A DNA stretch of 57,703 nt, from positions 1-57,703 of the forward strand of contig NZ_WYCT01000005.1 of the NCBI RefSeq assembly GCF_011008945.1, written 5' to 3'. The notes under the pieces were generated by a model, which was not told the origin of the DNA, searched no databases, and saw only the letters and a list, made by a program, of their open reading frames with translations. Made by a program: the position numbers and the translations under genes. Below are positions 28,123-36,581 of this stretch, piece after piece (the first letter of the stretch is position 1; each line of letters begins with the position of its first letter). The stretch comes from Streptomyces harenosi. GTDB taxonomy: Bacteria; Actinomycetota; Actinomycetes; Streptomycetales; Streptomycetaceae.

Positions 28123-29382
28123 ATGGCGGCGGTCGAGGCGGCGGACATGCGGGCGCCCGCCTGGCGCGGGGGGTTCGGGCGGCTGTGGAGCGCCGCCGTG
28201 CTGTCCGGCTTCGGCGACGCCCTGCGGACGGCGGCGCTGCCCCTGCTCGCCGTGGCCCTGACGGACGATCCGCTGCTCATCGCGGCCGTCACCGCCTGCG
28301 GGTATCTTCCGTGGCTGCTGTTCGGCCTGCTCGGCGGCGCGGTGGCCGACCGGGTGGACCAGCGGCGCGCCACGTGGACCGTGGACGCGGTGCGCGGGCT
28401 GCTGGTCGCCGCCTTCGCGGTCGCCGTCGCCCTGGGACACGCCTCGATCGCCCTGCTCATCGCCCTGTCCTTCGTCCTCACCACCCTGCAGACGCTCTTC
28501 GACAACGCGGCGACGGCCCTGCTGCCCGCCGTGGTGGACCGCGCGGCGCTCGGCGGCGCCAACGCCCGCCTGATGACGGGGCAGCGCGTCGCCGGCGGTC
28601 TGCTCGGCGGGCCCGCCGCGGCGTTGCTGCCCGCCGTGGGCACCGCCGCCCCGTTCGCCGTCGACGCCGTGACCTTCCTGCTGGCCGCCGCGCTGGTGGC
28701 CTCGCTGCGGACCGCCCCGCCCCGGAGCCGGGCACGGCCCGCGGGCAGCACCCTGCGCCGCGAGATCGCGGAGGGGCTGCGCATCCTGGCCCGGGACCGG
28801 GTCCTGCGCGCGCTGTGTACCGCCACCGCCCTGTGCAACATCGGCATGGGCGCCCTCATCGCCACCCTGGTGCTCCTGGTGACCCGCCGGCTGGACGCCG
28901 GCACGGCGGGATACGCCGCCGCGGCGACCGCGTACACCGTCGGCGGCCTGGCCGGGGGCCTGGCCTGCCGCCGGTTCACCGCCCGCGTCGGGCGCGGCCG
29001 CGGGGTGCTGATCGCCGGGGCGGCGCAGACCGTGGCGCTGGTCGTCATGGGTTCGGTGCGCAGCCTGGCCGTGGTGCTGGCGGCCCTGGCCGTCTTCGGC
29101 TTCATGGGCATGGTGTGGAACGTCGGCACCACGACCCTGACGCAGGAGCGCAGTCCGGCCGGGGCGCTGGGGCGCGTCTCCTCGGCGTTCCGGACGCTCG
29201 CGGTCGCCGGTGCGCCCGTGGGCGCGCTGCTCGGCGGCGCCGTCACCGCCGCCTGGGGACCGCACGGCCCGGCCCTGCTGGCCGCCGCCTTCTTCGCCCT
29301 GTCCGTCACCGCGCTGATACCCGTGCGCGAGCCGGACGCCGGCGCCTTTCCCGCGGGACCGGGGCGTGGGGCGGGCGGGTAG
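28123..29382 (+). CDS. MFS exporter (EntS/MFS_3-like)
   Basis: The 419-residue, twelve-helix protein has the motif-A loop GGAVADRVDQRRATW and the central loop with RREIAEGLRILARDRVLRAL that marks the EntS/MFS_3-type exporters of siderophores, macrolides and other small molecules. The substrate is not predictable. It appears to be a single-gene unit between two hairpins. Its promoter matches the DNA-damage class (28069-28091), which would make it a damage-induced exporter; this is inference from the promoter alone. Confidence 0.88.
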   Translation: MAAVEAADMRAPAWRGGFGRLWSAAVLSGFGDALRTAALPLLAVALTDDPLLIAAVTACGYLPWLLFGLLGGAVADRVDQRRATWTVDAVRGLLVAAFAVAVALGHASIALLIALSFVLTTLQTLFDNAATALLPAVVDRAALGGANARLMTGQRVAGGLLGGPAAALLPAVGTAAPFAVDAVTFLLAAALVASLRTAPPRSRARPAGSTLRREIAEGLRILARDRVLRALCTATALCNIGMGALIATLVLLVTRRLDAGTAGYAAAATAYTVGGLAGGLACRRFTARVGRGRGVLIAGAAQTVALVVMGSVRSLAVVLAALAVFGFMGMVWNVGTTTLTQERSPAGALGRVSSAFRTLAVAGAPVGALLGGAVTAAWGPHGPALLAAAFFALSVTALIPVREPDAGAFPAGPGRGAGG

Positions 29383-29416
29383 CCTGCGCTTGCCGCGGAC
29401 CGTTGTGCTCAGCCCC

Positions 29417-29446
29417 CCGGACACCGTGGACGGAAGCGGTGTCCGG
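29417..29446 (+). terminator. Terminator after the MFS gene
   Basis: Perfect 10-base arms CCGGACACCG (29417-29426) and CGGTGTCCGG (29437-29446) with a ten-base loop lie 35 bases after the MFS stop. Confidence 0.82.
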
Positions 29447-29568
29447 CATGGTCACCCGGGTCGGCGCGCCCGTCCCGGCGGGAGGGGACGAGCGCGCACC
29501 CACGGGCCGTGCCACCGCGCGCTTCCGGGCGCACCGCACCCGACTCGTCCCAGGGGGAGAACCCACGC

Positions 29569-30681
29569 ATGAGTACGCCGCCATCGTCACGCCCGGCCGG
29601 GCAGCCCGACGGATCACCGGTCCGCATCGGCGCCCTCGTTCCGCTGACCCGGCCCGGCTGGGTGGAGGCCGGCCGGCACCTGCTCGCCGGACTCGAACTG
29701 GCCGCCGGCGAGGTCAACGACGCCGGCGGGATCGGCGGAAGACCGCTGGAGCTGCTGGTGCGCGACACCGCGGCCGATCCGCGCCGGGCCGCGGCGGCCG
29801 TGGAGGAACTGGCCCGCCTGGGCGTGGCCGCCGTGGCGGGGGAGTACCACAGCGTGGCCGCCCGCGCCGCCGCCACCCGGGCCGACGCGCTCGGCGTGCC
29901 GTTCCTCTGCTCGTCGGCGGTTCTCGACGCGCTCACCGAAGACCCGTCGGACCGGGTCGCGCGTCTGGCCCCTCCGCAGTCCCGCGGCTGGCGGATCTAC
30001 GCGGACTTCCTGCTCGGCGCGGGCCACCGCCGGATCGCCGTGGCGGCCGAGCCGAGCCTCTACTGGGCGGCCGGGACCCGCGTCCTGCGGGAGCGCCTCG
30101 CGCCGCGCGGCGGCACCGTCGTCGCCCTCGACATGGGCGCGCTCACCCCGGCGGAGGTGTGCGAGGAACTCGCCGGCCACCGGGCGACGGCCCTCCTGCT
30201 CCTGGCCGGCCACCCGGAGCCGGCGGTGCCGGTCGCCGAGGCCGTCCGCCGCGACCAGCGCCTCGCCGGGATGCTGATCGGCGCTCCGGCCGGGCAGCCG
30301 GAGTTCGCCACATGGGCGGCGTCGCTGGGCGAGCGGGGCGCCGCCGTACCGTTCCTGCGCTACCTGCCCGAGCGCCTCGGGCCGCTCGGTGCGCGCGTCG
30401 GGACGGCCCTGCGCGAGCGGCTGGCCCAGGCGCCCTCCTTCGTCGCCTTCGAGGGCTACGACACCATCACCGTCCTCGCCGAGGTGCTGCGCTCCCACGG
30501 CGGGGACCGGGCGGACACCGCCGCGTCCTGGCCGCGGGTCGCGGTGGAGGGCACCCGGGGGACGATCCGGTTCAGCCGCACGCCGGACACCGGCGTCTGG
30601 CAATGGGCGTGGCCGCCGGTCCAGGTCGTCGACCGGGACCCGGCGGAACCGGGCCGCTTCCGGGTCCTGCACTCCGGCTGA
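29569..30681 (+). CDS. Type 1 periplasmic-binding-fold protein (branched-chain amino acid receptor-like), no signal peptide
   Basis: The 370-residue protein matches the LivJ/AmiC-like ligand-binding fold: RIGALVPLTRPGWVEAGRHL at about 20-39, LELAAGEVNDAGGIGGRPLE, GVAAVAGEYHSVAARAAA and FEGYDTITVLAEVLRSHGG near the end. This fold belongs to ABC-importer receptors and to cytoplasmic sensors. The N-terminus has no hydrophobic signal or lipobox and there are no transporter genes nearby, so it may act as a cytoplasmic ligand sensor. ATG 29569 follows GGGGGAG; the upstream GTG 29509 would not add a signal peptide either. Confidence 0.8.
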   Translation: MSTPPSSRPAGQPDGSPVRIGALVPLTRPGWVEAGRHLLAGLELAAGEVNDAGGIGGRPLELLVRDTAADPRRAAAAVEELARLGVAAVAGEYHSVAARAAATRADALGVPFLCSSAVLDALTEDPSDRVARLAPPQSRGWRIYADFLLGAGHRRIAVAAEPSLYWAAGTRVLRERLAPRGGTVVALDMGALTPAEVCEELAGHRATALLLLAGHPEPAVPVAEAVRRDQRLAGMLIGAPAGQPEFATWAASLGERGAAVPFLRYLPERLGPLGARVGTALRERLAQAPSFVAFEGYDTITVLAEVLRSHGGDRADTAASWPRVAVEGTRGTIRFSRTPDTGVWQWAWPPVQVVDRDPAEPGRFRVLHSG

Positions 30682-30688
30682 GCGGGCA

Positions 30689-30724
30689 CTCGGGCCGCAC
30701 GGCCCCCGGGCGGCCGGGCCCGAG
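30689..30724 (+). terminator. Terminator after the binding-protein gene
   Basis: CTCGGGCC (30689-30696) pairs with GGCCCGAG (30717-30724) around a GC-rich loop that can itself fold. It starts eight bases after the stop. Confidence 0.6.
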
Positions 30725-30866
30725 CCGCCGGGCCCCGCCGCACCGCGGCCACCGACGCCCGGACGGGGTGACGGCAGGCCGGTCCCGCCACTGATCAATT
30801 AGGTTGGAACCGGCAGCGGGCAGGTACGCGGCAGCCCAGACAGGCAAGGAAGAAGGCGGAGTTTCC

Positions 30867-32519
30867 ATGAACGCAGACAGCCGTACCAGGCTCAACCAGA
30901 CCCCCGAATGGACCGCGCTGGCCAAGCACCAGGAGGAGCTCGGCGAGATCGGTCTGCGCGAGCTGTTCGCCGCCGACCCCGGGCGCGGCACCGGGTACAC
31001 GCTCCGGTTGGGCGATCTGTACATCGACTACTCCAAGCACCTCGTCACCGACGAGACGCTGCGGCTGCTGCGGGAGCTGGCCGCCGCCACCGGCGTCTTC
31101 GGGCTCCGGGACGCCATGTTCCGCGGCGAGAAGATCAACACCACCGAGCACCGCGCCGTGCTGCACACCGCGCTGCGGGCGCCGCGGGACGCGGTGATCG
31201 AGGTCGACGGCGAGAACGTCGTCCCCAAGGTCCACGCGGTGCTGGACAAGATGGCCGACTTCGCCGACCGGGTCCGCTCCGGCGCCTGGACGGGCCACAC
31301 CGGCAAGCGCATCAGGAACGTGGTCAACGTCGGCATCGGCGGCTCCGACCTCGGCCCGGCGATGGCGTACGAGGCGCTGCGCGCCTACACCGACCGCGCG
31401 CTGACGTTCCGTTTCGTCTCCAACGTGGACGGCGCCGACCTGCACGAGGCGGTCCGCGACCTCGACCCGGAGGAGACGCTGTTCATCGTCGCCTCCAAGA
31501 CCTTCACCACCATCGAGACGGTCACCAACGCCACCTCCGCGCGCACCTGGCTGCTGGACTCGCTCGGTGACGAGGCGGCCGTGGCCAAGCACTTCGTCGC
31601 CCTGTCGACCAACGCCGGGAAGGTCGCCGAGTTCGGCATCGACACGGCCAACATGTTCGAGTTCTGGGACTGGGTCGGCGGCCGGTACTCCTACGACTCG
31701 GCGATCGGCCTGTCCCTGATGATCGCCATCGGCCCGGACCGGTTCCGGGAGATGCTCGACGGCTTCCGCATCGTCGACGAGCACTTCCGCACCGCCCCCG
31801 CCGAGTCCAACGCACCGCTGCTGCTGGGCCTGCTGGGAGTCTGGTACGGCAACTTCCTGGGCGCCCAGTCGCACGCGGTGCTGCCCTACTCGCACTACCT
31901 GTCCAAGTTCACCGCCTACCTCCAGCAGCTCGACATGGAGTCCAACGGCAAGTCGGTCGACCGCGACGGCCGGCCCGTCCAGTGGCAGACCGGCCCGGTC
32001 GTCTGGGGCACGCCCGGCACCAACGGGCAGCACGCCTACTACCAGCTCATCCACCAGGGCACCAAGCTGATCCCGGCCGACTTCATCGGCTTCGCCCGCC
32101 CGGTGGCCGAGCTGAGCGACGAGCTCAAGGCGCAGCACGACCTGCTGATGGCCAACTTCTTCGCCCAGACCCAGGCGCTCGCCTTCGGCAAGACGCCGCA
32201 GGAGGTACGCGAGGAGGGCGTGCCCGAGGAGCTGGTGCCGCACAAGACCTTCCGGGGCAACCACCCGACGACCACCATCCTGGCGCGGGAGCTCACCCCG
32301 TCGGTCCTCGGCCAGCTCGTCGCGCTGTACGAGCACAAGGTGTTCGTGCAGGGCGCGATCTGGAACATCGACTCCTTCGACCAGTGGGGCGTCGAGCTCG
32401 GCAAGGTCCTCGCCAAGCGGGTCGAGCCCGCCCTGACCGAGGGCGCCGAGGTGCCCGGCCTGGACGCCTCCACCACGGCGCTCGTGCAGAGCTACCGGGA
32501 GCTGCGCGGCCGGCAGTGA
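30867..32519 (+). CDS. pgi: Glucose-6-phosphate isomerase
   Basis: The enzyme interconverts glucose-6-phosphate and fructose-6-phosphate and links glycolysis to the pentose phosphate pathway encoded nearby. The 550-residue product has the PGI signatures [45 protein letters not shown] and the late [24 protein letters not shown] 30867 follows GGCGGAG. TAGGTT at about 30800-30805 is a candidate -10. A self-complementary 18-base hairpin follows the stop. Confidence 0.98.
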   Translation: MNADSRTRLNQTPEWTALAKHQEELGEIGLRELFAADPGRGTGYTLRLGDLYIDYSKHLVTDETLRLLRELAAATGVFGLRDAMFRGEKINTTEHRAVLHTALRAPRDAVIEVDGENVVPKVHAVLDKMADFADRVRSGAWTGHTGKRIRNVVNVGIGGSDLGPAMAYEALRAYTDRALTFRFVSNVDGADLHEAVRDLDPEETLFIVASKTFTTIETVTNATSARTWLLDSLGDEAAVAKHFVALSTNAGKVAEFGIDTANMFEFWDWVGGRYSYDSAIGLSLMIAIGPDRFREMLDGFRIVDEHFRTAPAESNAPLLLGLLGVWYGNFLGAQSHAVLPYSHYLSKFTAYLQQLDMESNGKSVDRDGRPVQWQTGPVVWGTPGTNGQHAYYQLIHQGTKLIPADFIGFARPVAELSDELKAQHDLLMANFFAQTQALAFGKTPQEVREEGVPEELVPHKTFRGNHPTTTILARELTPSVLGQLVALYEHKVFVQGAIWNIDSFDQWGVELGKVLAKRVEPALTEGAEVPGLDASTTALVQSYRELRGRQ

Positions 32520-32547
32520 CGGCGGCGTGTGGGGGAGCGCGGGGGAG

Positions 32548-32565
32548 CGGGCGGGCGCCCGCCCG
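32548..32565. terminator. Palindromic hairpin between convergent pgi and nmrA-like genes
   Basis: CGGGCGGGC and GCCCGCCCG (32548-32565) are adjacent perfect 9-base arms, probably a bidirectional terminator. Confidence 0.6.
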
Positions 32566-32595
32566 GCCGGCCGCCCGCCGCCCCGCGCCCGTTGC

Positions 32596-33468
32596 TCACC
32601 GCTCCCGCCCGTGGTCCGCCCCGCCGGCCCGTGCCAGGGCCCGCTCCACGTGGGTGCGGAAGTCGCGCGGTGGCCGCCCGGTGAGGCGCTCGACGGTGTC
32701 GGTGACGCGGTCCTCGGCGCCCTCGGCGATCGCCCGGTCCAGGCCGGCGAGCACGGTGGCGAACGCGTGGGGCATGCTCTGCGCCAGGTGGTCGCGGAGC
32801 TGCTCGTACGTGAGCTTTCGGTGGGTGACGGCCCGTCCGGTCACCTCGGTGAGGACGGCGGCGACGTCGTCGTAGCTCAGTGCCTGGGGGCCGGTGATCA
32901 CCAGATCGGTGTCCGGGGCCCGCTCGGCGGTCAGGGCGTGCACGGCCACGGCCGCGATGTCGTCGGCGTCGACGAAGGCCACCCGGCCCTCGCCGGTCGC
33001 GGTGCGGACCGTGCCCTGCTCGCGGATGTCGCGGGCGTGCGCGTGGTCGCCGGTGAAGTTCTGCATGAACCACGAGGGCCGCAGCACCGCCCACTCGTCG
33101 AACAGGCCGGGCAGCGCCTGGTGCACCTGCCCCACGGCGGGGCCGCCGGCCGGGATCGCCGAGGAGCTCAGCAGGACGGCCCGGCGGACCCCCGCGGCGC
33201 GGGCCCGCTCCAGGAACGGCAGCATCACGGCGGCCGGGTCGGCGGCGGTCAGGGGCGGGACGAGGTAGACGCGGTCCGCACCGCGCAGCGCCTCCTCGTG
33301 GGTGGCGGGGTCGTACCAGTCGAAGCGCACGGCCCCGGCGCCGCCCACCGGGGCGGCGCGGCGGCTCGCGGCCCTGACCAGGTGCCCGCGCGCGGTGAGC
33401 CGGGCGGTGACGCGGCTGCCGGTGGTGCCGGTGGCGCCGATGACCAGGGTGGCGGGCGAGGCGGTCAC
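32596..33468 (-). CDS. NmrA-like/atypical SDR NAD(P)-binding protein
   Basis: The 290-residue product has the Rossmann P-loop VIGATGTTGSRVTARLTARG near the start (residues 8-27), RADRVYLVPPL, and RPSWFMQNFTGDHA, typical of the NmrA/quinone-oxidoreductase-2 (QOR2-like) group. These proteins reduce quinones or sense NADP. GTG 33468 overlaps the TGA of the upstream SnoaL gene (GTGA), so the pair is translationally coupled and shares control by the adjacent TetR regulator. The natural substrate is unknown. Confidence 0.87.
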   Translation of the reverse strand: MTASPATLVIGATGTTGSRVTARLTARGHLVRAASRRAAPVGGAGAVRFDWYDPATHEEALRGADRVYLVPPLTAADPAAVMLPFLERARAAGVRRAVLLSSSAIPAGGPAVGQVHQALPGLFDEWAVLRPSWFMQNFTGDHAHARDIREQGTVRTATGEGRVAFVDADDIAAVAVHALTAERAPDTDLVITGPQALSYDDVAAVLTEVTGRAVTHRKLTYEQLRDHLAQSMPHAFATVLAGLDRAIAEGAEDRVTDTVERLTGRPPRDFRTHVERALARAGGADHGRER

Positions 33469-33893
33469 CGGCCGCTCCCCGCGAAGCCGGCCGTGCCGTC
33501 CTGCGGGAGGGCGAGCGGGTTCCAGTAGTCCCGGTAGCGGGTGATGCGGCCGCCGGAGACCGTCACCACGGCGATGTAGGTCATCTCGTAGGGAGCGCCA
33601 GTGCGCACCAGGCGTCCCACCGCGCGCATCTCGGCCACGATGGTCTCCGGGTCGCCGGTCTCGTGGATGGTCAGCTCGGGGAAGTCGTGCAGGTCGATGT
33701 GGTCGGGGTAGGCGCGCATGTAGTCGGCGACGGCGGCCTTGCCCTCCAGCCGCTCGGGCCAGCCCTCGGGCGCGAAGGGGAATTCGAAGACCCCGTCGTC
33801 GTGCCAGAGATCGACCCAGGCGGGGATGTCCTTGTCGAGCAGCAGGCGCAGACCGTGGCGGTACAGGTCGGCCGGCCGGGTGTCCGTGGGCAT
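33465..33893 (-). CDS. SnoaL-like (NTF2-fold) protein
   Basis: The 142-residue protein has the NTF2-fold features ADLYRHGLRLLLDKDIPAWVDLWHDDGVFEFPF, YPDHIDLHDFPE and GRITRYRDYWNPLAL of the SnoaL/ketosteroid-isomerase-like group, which isomerise, cyclise or hydrate small molecules (the first segment is split only in description). ATG 33893 is preceded by a strong GGAGGAG. It is first in a two-gene operon divergent from a TetR gene. With an NmrA oxidoreductase next door the pair looks like a small detoxification unit. Confidence 0.82.
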   Translation of the reverse strand: MPTDTRPADLYRHGLRLLLDKDIPAWVDLWHDDGVFEFPFAPEGWPERLEGKAAVADYMRAYPDHIDLHDFPELTIHETGDPETIVAEMRAVGRLVRTGAPYEMTYIAVVTVSGGRITRYRDYWNPLALPQDGTAGFAGSGR

Positions 33894-33922
33894 GGGACTC
33901 CTCCAGTTCCCTCCGATAGGAT

Positions 33923-33996
33923 GCGGACCGCTGGTCCGCTTCACCAACCATACGGACCGCCGGTCCGCTTACGCAAGATGCGGACCTCTGGTCCGC
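33923..33996. promoter_or_regulatory. Three copies of a TetR-type operator
   Basis: The intergenic region holds three near-identical 17-base palindromes. They are GCGGACC-GCT-GGTCCGC (33923-33939), ACGGACC-GCC-GGTCCGC (33952-33968) and GCGGACC-TCT-GGTCCGC (33980-33996). Their centres are 28-29 bases apart. They sit between the SnoaL start and the TetR start, where binding would repress both directions. The TetR protein encoded at 34019 is the obvious ligand-responsive repressor. Confidence 0.9.
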
Positions 33997-34018
33997 TTTT
34001 TCTGTCGGAGGAGATCCC

Positions 34019-34612
34019 GTGCCGGAGCGCAAGCCGCGCGCTGATGCGCTGCGCAACCGCGAGGCCGTGCTGGCCGCCGCCGACCGCCTCTTCGCCGCGT
34101 GCGAACGGCCCGAGGACGTCACCATGGCCGACATCGCGGCCGCCGCCGGGGTCGGCAAGGGCACGCTCTTCCGGGGCTTCGGGGACCGCACCGGCCTGAT
34201 CCGGGCGCTCTACGAGGCCCGGCTCGACCCGGTCCGCCGGGCGATCGCCGACGGCCCCCGCCCGCTGGGCCCCGGCACGCCCCCCGCCGAGCGCGCGCTC
34301 GCCGTGCTGGACGCCGTCCTGTGCTTCAAGCTCGACCACCGGCACCTGTCGCTGGCCCTGGAGGGCACCGGCTCCGACAGCCCGTACCAGGCGGAGCACT
34401 ACGACTGGTGGCACTCCACCCTCCGGGAGGTGCTGGAGCAGATCCCCGGCCTGCCCGACGCCGACTTCGCCGCGCACGCCCTGCTCGCGGCCGTCCGCGC
34501 CGATCTGGTGGACCATCTGGCCGGCCGGCGGCGGGCGTCCCGGGAGAGCCTCCGGGCCGGTCTGGCCGCTTTCGTCACCCGGGTGGTGGGCGACCCCGGC
34601 ACGGCGCCCTGA
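34019..34612 (+). CDS. TetR-family transcriptional regulator
   Basis: The 197-residue repressor has the TetR DNA-binding domain at residues about 10-60, with helix-turn-helix TMADIAAAAGVGKGTLFRGF (35-54). The C-terminal domain (LCFKLDHRHLSLALEGTG and AEHYDWWHSTLREVLEQIPG) is a ligand-binding region of unknown specificity. GTG 34019 is preceded by GGAGGAG (34007-34013). It is divergent from the SnoaL-NmrA pair across three matching palindromes, so it very likely represses itself and that operon. Confidence 0.93.
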   Translation: MPERKPRADALRNREAVLAAADRLFAACERPEDVTMADIAAAAGVGKGTLFRGFGDRTGLIRALYEARLDPVRRAIADGPRPLGPGTPPAERALAVLDAVLCFKLDHRHLSLALEGTGSDSPYQAEHYDWWHSTLREVLEQIPGLPDADFAAHALLAAVRADLVDHLAGRRRASRESLRAGLAAFVTRVVGDPGTAP

Positions 34613-34626
34613 CGGAGGAGACGCCG

Positions 34627-34666
34627 AAGCGGCCGGAGCCCCCTTCGACAGGGGCCCCGGCCGCTT
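34627..34666. terminator. Bidirectional terminator between tetR and pgl
   Basis: Sixteen-base arms, AAGCGGCCGGAGCCCC (34627-34642) and GGGGCCCCGGCCGCTT (34651-34666), pair with one mismatch around an eight-base loop. The ends carry AA/TT as expected for a two-way terminator. Confidence 0.85.
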
Positions 34667-34704
34667 CCGGAGCGTCGCCCGGCGGTGTCAGCCGGGCGCG
34701 GGCG

Positions 34705-35487
34705 TCACGCCGACGCCGGCGGGTACATCGACCGCGGCAGCCGCGAGGCCGCCGCCGCGTCCAGCAGCCACAGCGTGCGGGCGCGGCCCCGCGCACCGGC
34801 CGCCGGCGCCTGGATCTCGCCGGCGCCGGACAGGGCGATCGCCGCGGCCTGCGCCTTGTCCTCGCCCGCGGCCAGCAGCCACACCTCGCGCGCCGCGCGG
34901 ATCGCGGGGAGCGTGAGGGTGACGCGGGTCGGCGGGGGCTTGGGCGCCCCGCGCACGCCGACCACCGTGCGCTCCGTCTCGCGGACCGCCGGCAGCTCGG
35001 GGAAGAGCGAGGCGACGTGGGTGTCCGGGCCGACGCCCAGCATCAGGACGTCGAAGGTGGGGACCGGCCCGTGGTTCTCCGGTCCGGCCGCCCGGGCCAG
35101 TTCCTCCGCGTACGCCTCGGCCGCGGCCTCCACGTCCGAGCCGTAGGGCCCGTCCGAGGCGGGCATGGCGTGCACCCGCTCCGGGTCCAGCGGCACCGCG
35201 TCCAGCAGGGCCTCGCGGGCCTGCGTGACGTTCCGCTCCGGATCGCCCTCCGGCAGGAACCGCTCGTCGCCCCACCACAGGTCCAGGCGGCTCCAGTCGA
35301 TCGCGTCCCGGGCCGGGGCCGCGGCCAGCGCGGCCAGCAGGCCGTTGCCGTTGCGCCCGCCGGTCAGCACCACGGACGCCGAGCCCCGGGAGGCCTGCGC
35401 GTCCACGATCCTCGTGATCAGCCGGGCCGCCGCGGCCTGCGCCATCAGCTCCTTGTCCCGGTGCACCACGAGCTGGGGTGTGCTCAC
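34705..35487 (-). CDS. pgl: 6-phosphogluconolactonase
   Basis: The enzyme hydrolyses 6-phosphogluconolactone, the second step of the oxidative pentose phosphate pathway. The 260-residue product (DevB type) has VVLTGGRNGNGLLAALA, the DLWWGDERFLP motif, RNVTQAREALLD and FDVLMLGVGPDTHVASLFPE with the catalytic-region His. The GTG start at 35487 overlaps the opcA stop (GTGA). It is last in the tkt-tal-zwf-opcA-pgl operon and is followed by a strong hairpin. Confidence 0.95.
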   Translation of the reverse strand: MSTPQLVVHRDKELMAQAAAARLITRIVDAQASRGSASVVLTGGRNGNGLLAALAAAPARDAIDWSRLDLWWGDERFLPEGDPERNVTQAREALLDAVPLDPERVHAMPASDGPYGSDVEAAAEAYAEELARAAGPENHGPVPTFDVLMLGVGPDTHVASLFPELPAVRETERTVVGVRGAPKPPPTRVTLTLPAIRAAREVWLLAAGEDKAQAAAIALSGAGEIQAPAAGARGRARTLWLLDAAAASRLPRSMYPPASA

Positions 35488-36581
35488 TTCGCCGCCGCCT
35501 TCCGCGCCGGAGCCTTCTTGGCGGCCTTGGCGGTCGCCCGCTGCGCGGGCGCCTTCGCCGCCTCCTCCTCGGGTTCCGGCACCGCGACCGGGTCCTCGGC
35601 GGCCACCGGGTCCGCGGTCGTCACCGGCTCCCCGCCGGCCCCCGTGTCCGGCGCGCCCGCGTGGAGCCGGTCCACGCCGTAGCGCAGCGCGGCCGCGTAG
35701 GTGTCGTCCGGGTCCAGGCGCCGCAGCTCCTCGGCGATCAGCTCGGCCGTCTCCCGGCGCTTGAGCGCCACCGCGCGGTCGGGCTGGCCCTGGATGGACA
35801 GGTTGGCCAGCGAGCCGTCGGCACGGTCCAGGACGATCGGGCCGCAGGTGGTCTCCATGCGGACCGCGGTCAGGCCCGGGCCGTTGGACGACGACCGCCG
35901 GACGGGGACGCCCAGCCGGTCCGCGAGCCACATCGCCAGCAGCTCGCAGCTCGGGTTGAACTCCTCGCCCTCCACCTCGACGGCCTTCACCTCGCAGGTG
36001 ACCTGGTCCAGGGCGGCCGCCAGCATCGAGCGCCACGGCGTGATCCGGGTCCAGGCCAGGTCGGTGTCGCCCGGCGTGTAGGCACCGGCCCGGGCGGTCA
36101 GCTCCCGGATCGGGTCCTCGGAGGCGTAACTGTCGGTGACGCGGCGCTGGGCCAGCGAGCCCAGCGGGTCGCTGGCCGGGTCGAGCGGCGCGTTGACCGG
36201 CCACCACACCACCACCGGCGCGTCCGGCAGCAGCAGCGGCAGGACCACCGACTGGGCGTGGTCGACGATCTCGCCGTACAGCCGCAGCACCACCGTCTCG
36301 CCGGTGCCCGCGTCCGCGCCCACCCGCACCTCGGCGTCGAGCCGGGACGTCGTACGGTCGCGGGGCGAGCGCGAGACGCGCTTGATGACCAGCAGCGTGC
36401 GCGAGGGGTGCTCGCGCGAGGCGTCGTTGGCGGCCTTCAGCGCGTCGTAGGCGTTCTCCTCGTCGGTGACGATGACGAGGGTGAGGACCATGCCGACGGC
36501 GGGTGTGCCGATGGCCCGGCGGCCCTGCACCAGCGCCTTGTTGATCTTGCTGGCCGTGGTGTCCGTGAGGTCTATCTTCAT
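35484..36581 (-). CDS. opcA: Glucose-6-phosphate dehydrogenase assembly protein OpcA
   Basis: OpcA binds and activates glucose-6-phosphate dehydrogenase in cyanobacteria and actinobacteria. The 365-residue product has MKIDLTDTTASKINKALVQG at the N-terminus, VVVWWPVNAPLDPASDPLG in the middle and the SCELLAMWLADRLGVPVRR region. The last ~70 residues are low-complexity, acidic and then Lys/Ala-rich (AKAAKKAPARKAAAK). The ATG at 36581 overlaps the zwf stop (ATGA). Its place directly after zwf matches the functional partnership. Confidence 0.95.
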   Translation of the reverse strand: MKIDLTDTTASKINKALVQGRRAIGTPAVGMVLTLVIVTDEENAYDALKAANDASREHPSRTLLVIKRVSRSPRDRTTSRLDAEVRVGADAGTGETVVLRLYGEIVDHAQSVVLPLLLPDAPVVVWWPVNAPLDPASDPLGSLAQRRVTDSYASEDPIRELTARAGAYTPGDTDLAWTRITPWRSMLAAALDQVTCEVKAVEVEGEEFNPSCELLAMWLADRLGVPVRRSSSNGPGLTAVRMETTCGPIVLDRADGSLANLSIQGQPDRAVALKRRETAELIAEELRRLDPDDTYAAALRYGVDRLHAGAPDTGAGGEPVTTADPVAAEDPVAVPEPEEEAAKAPAQRATAKAAKKAPARKAAAK

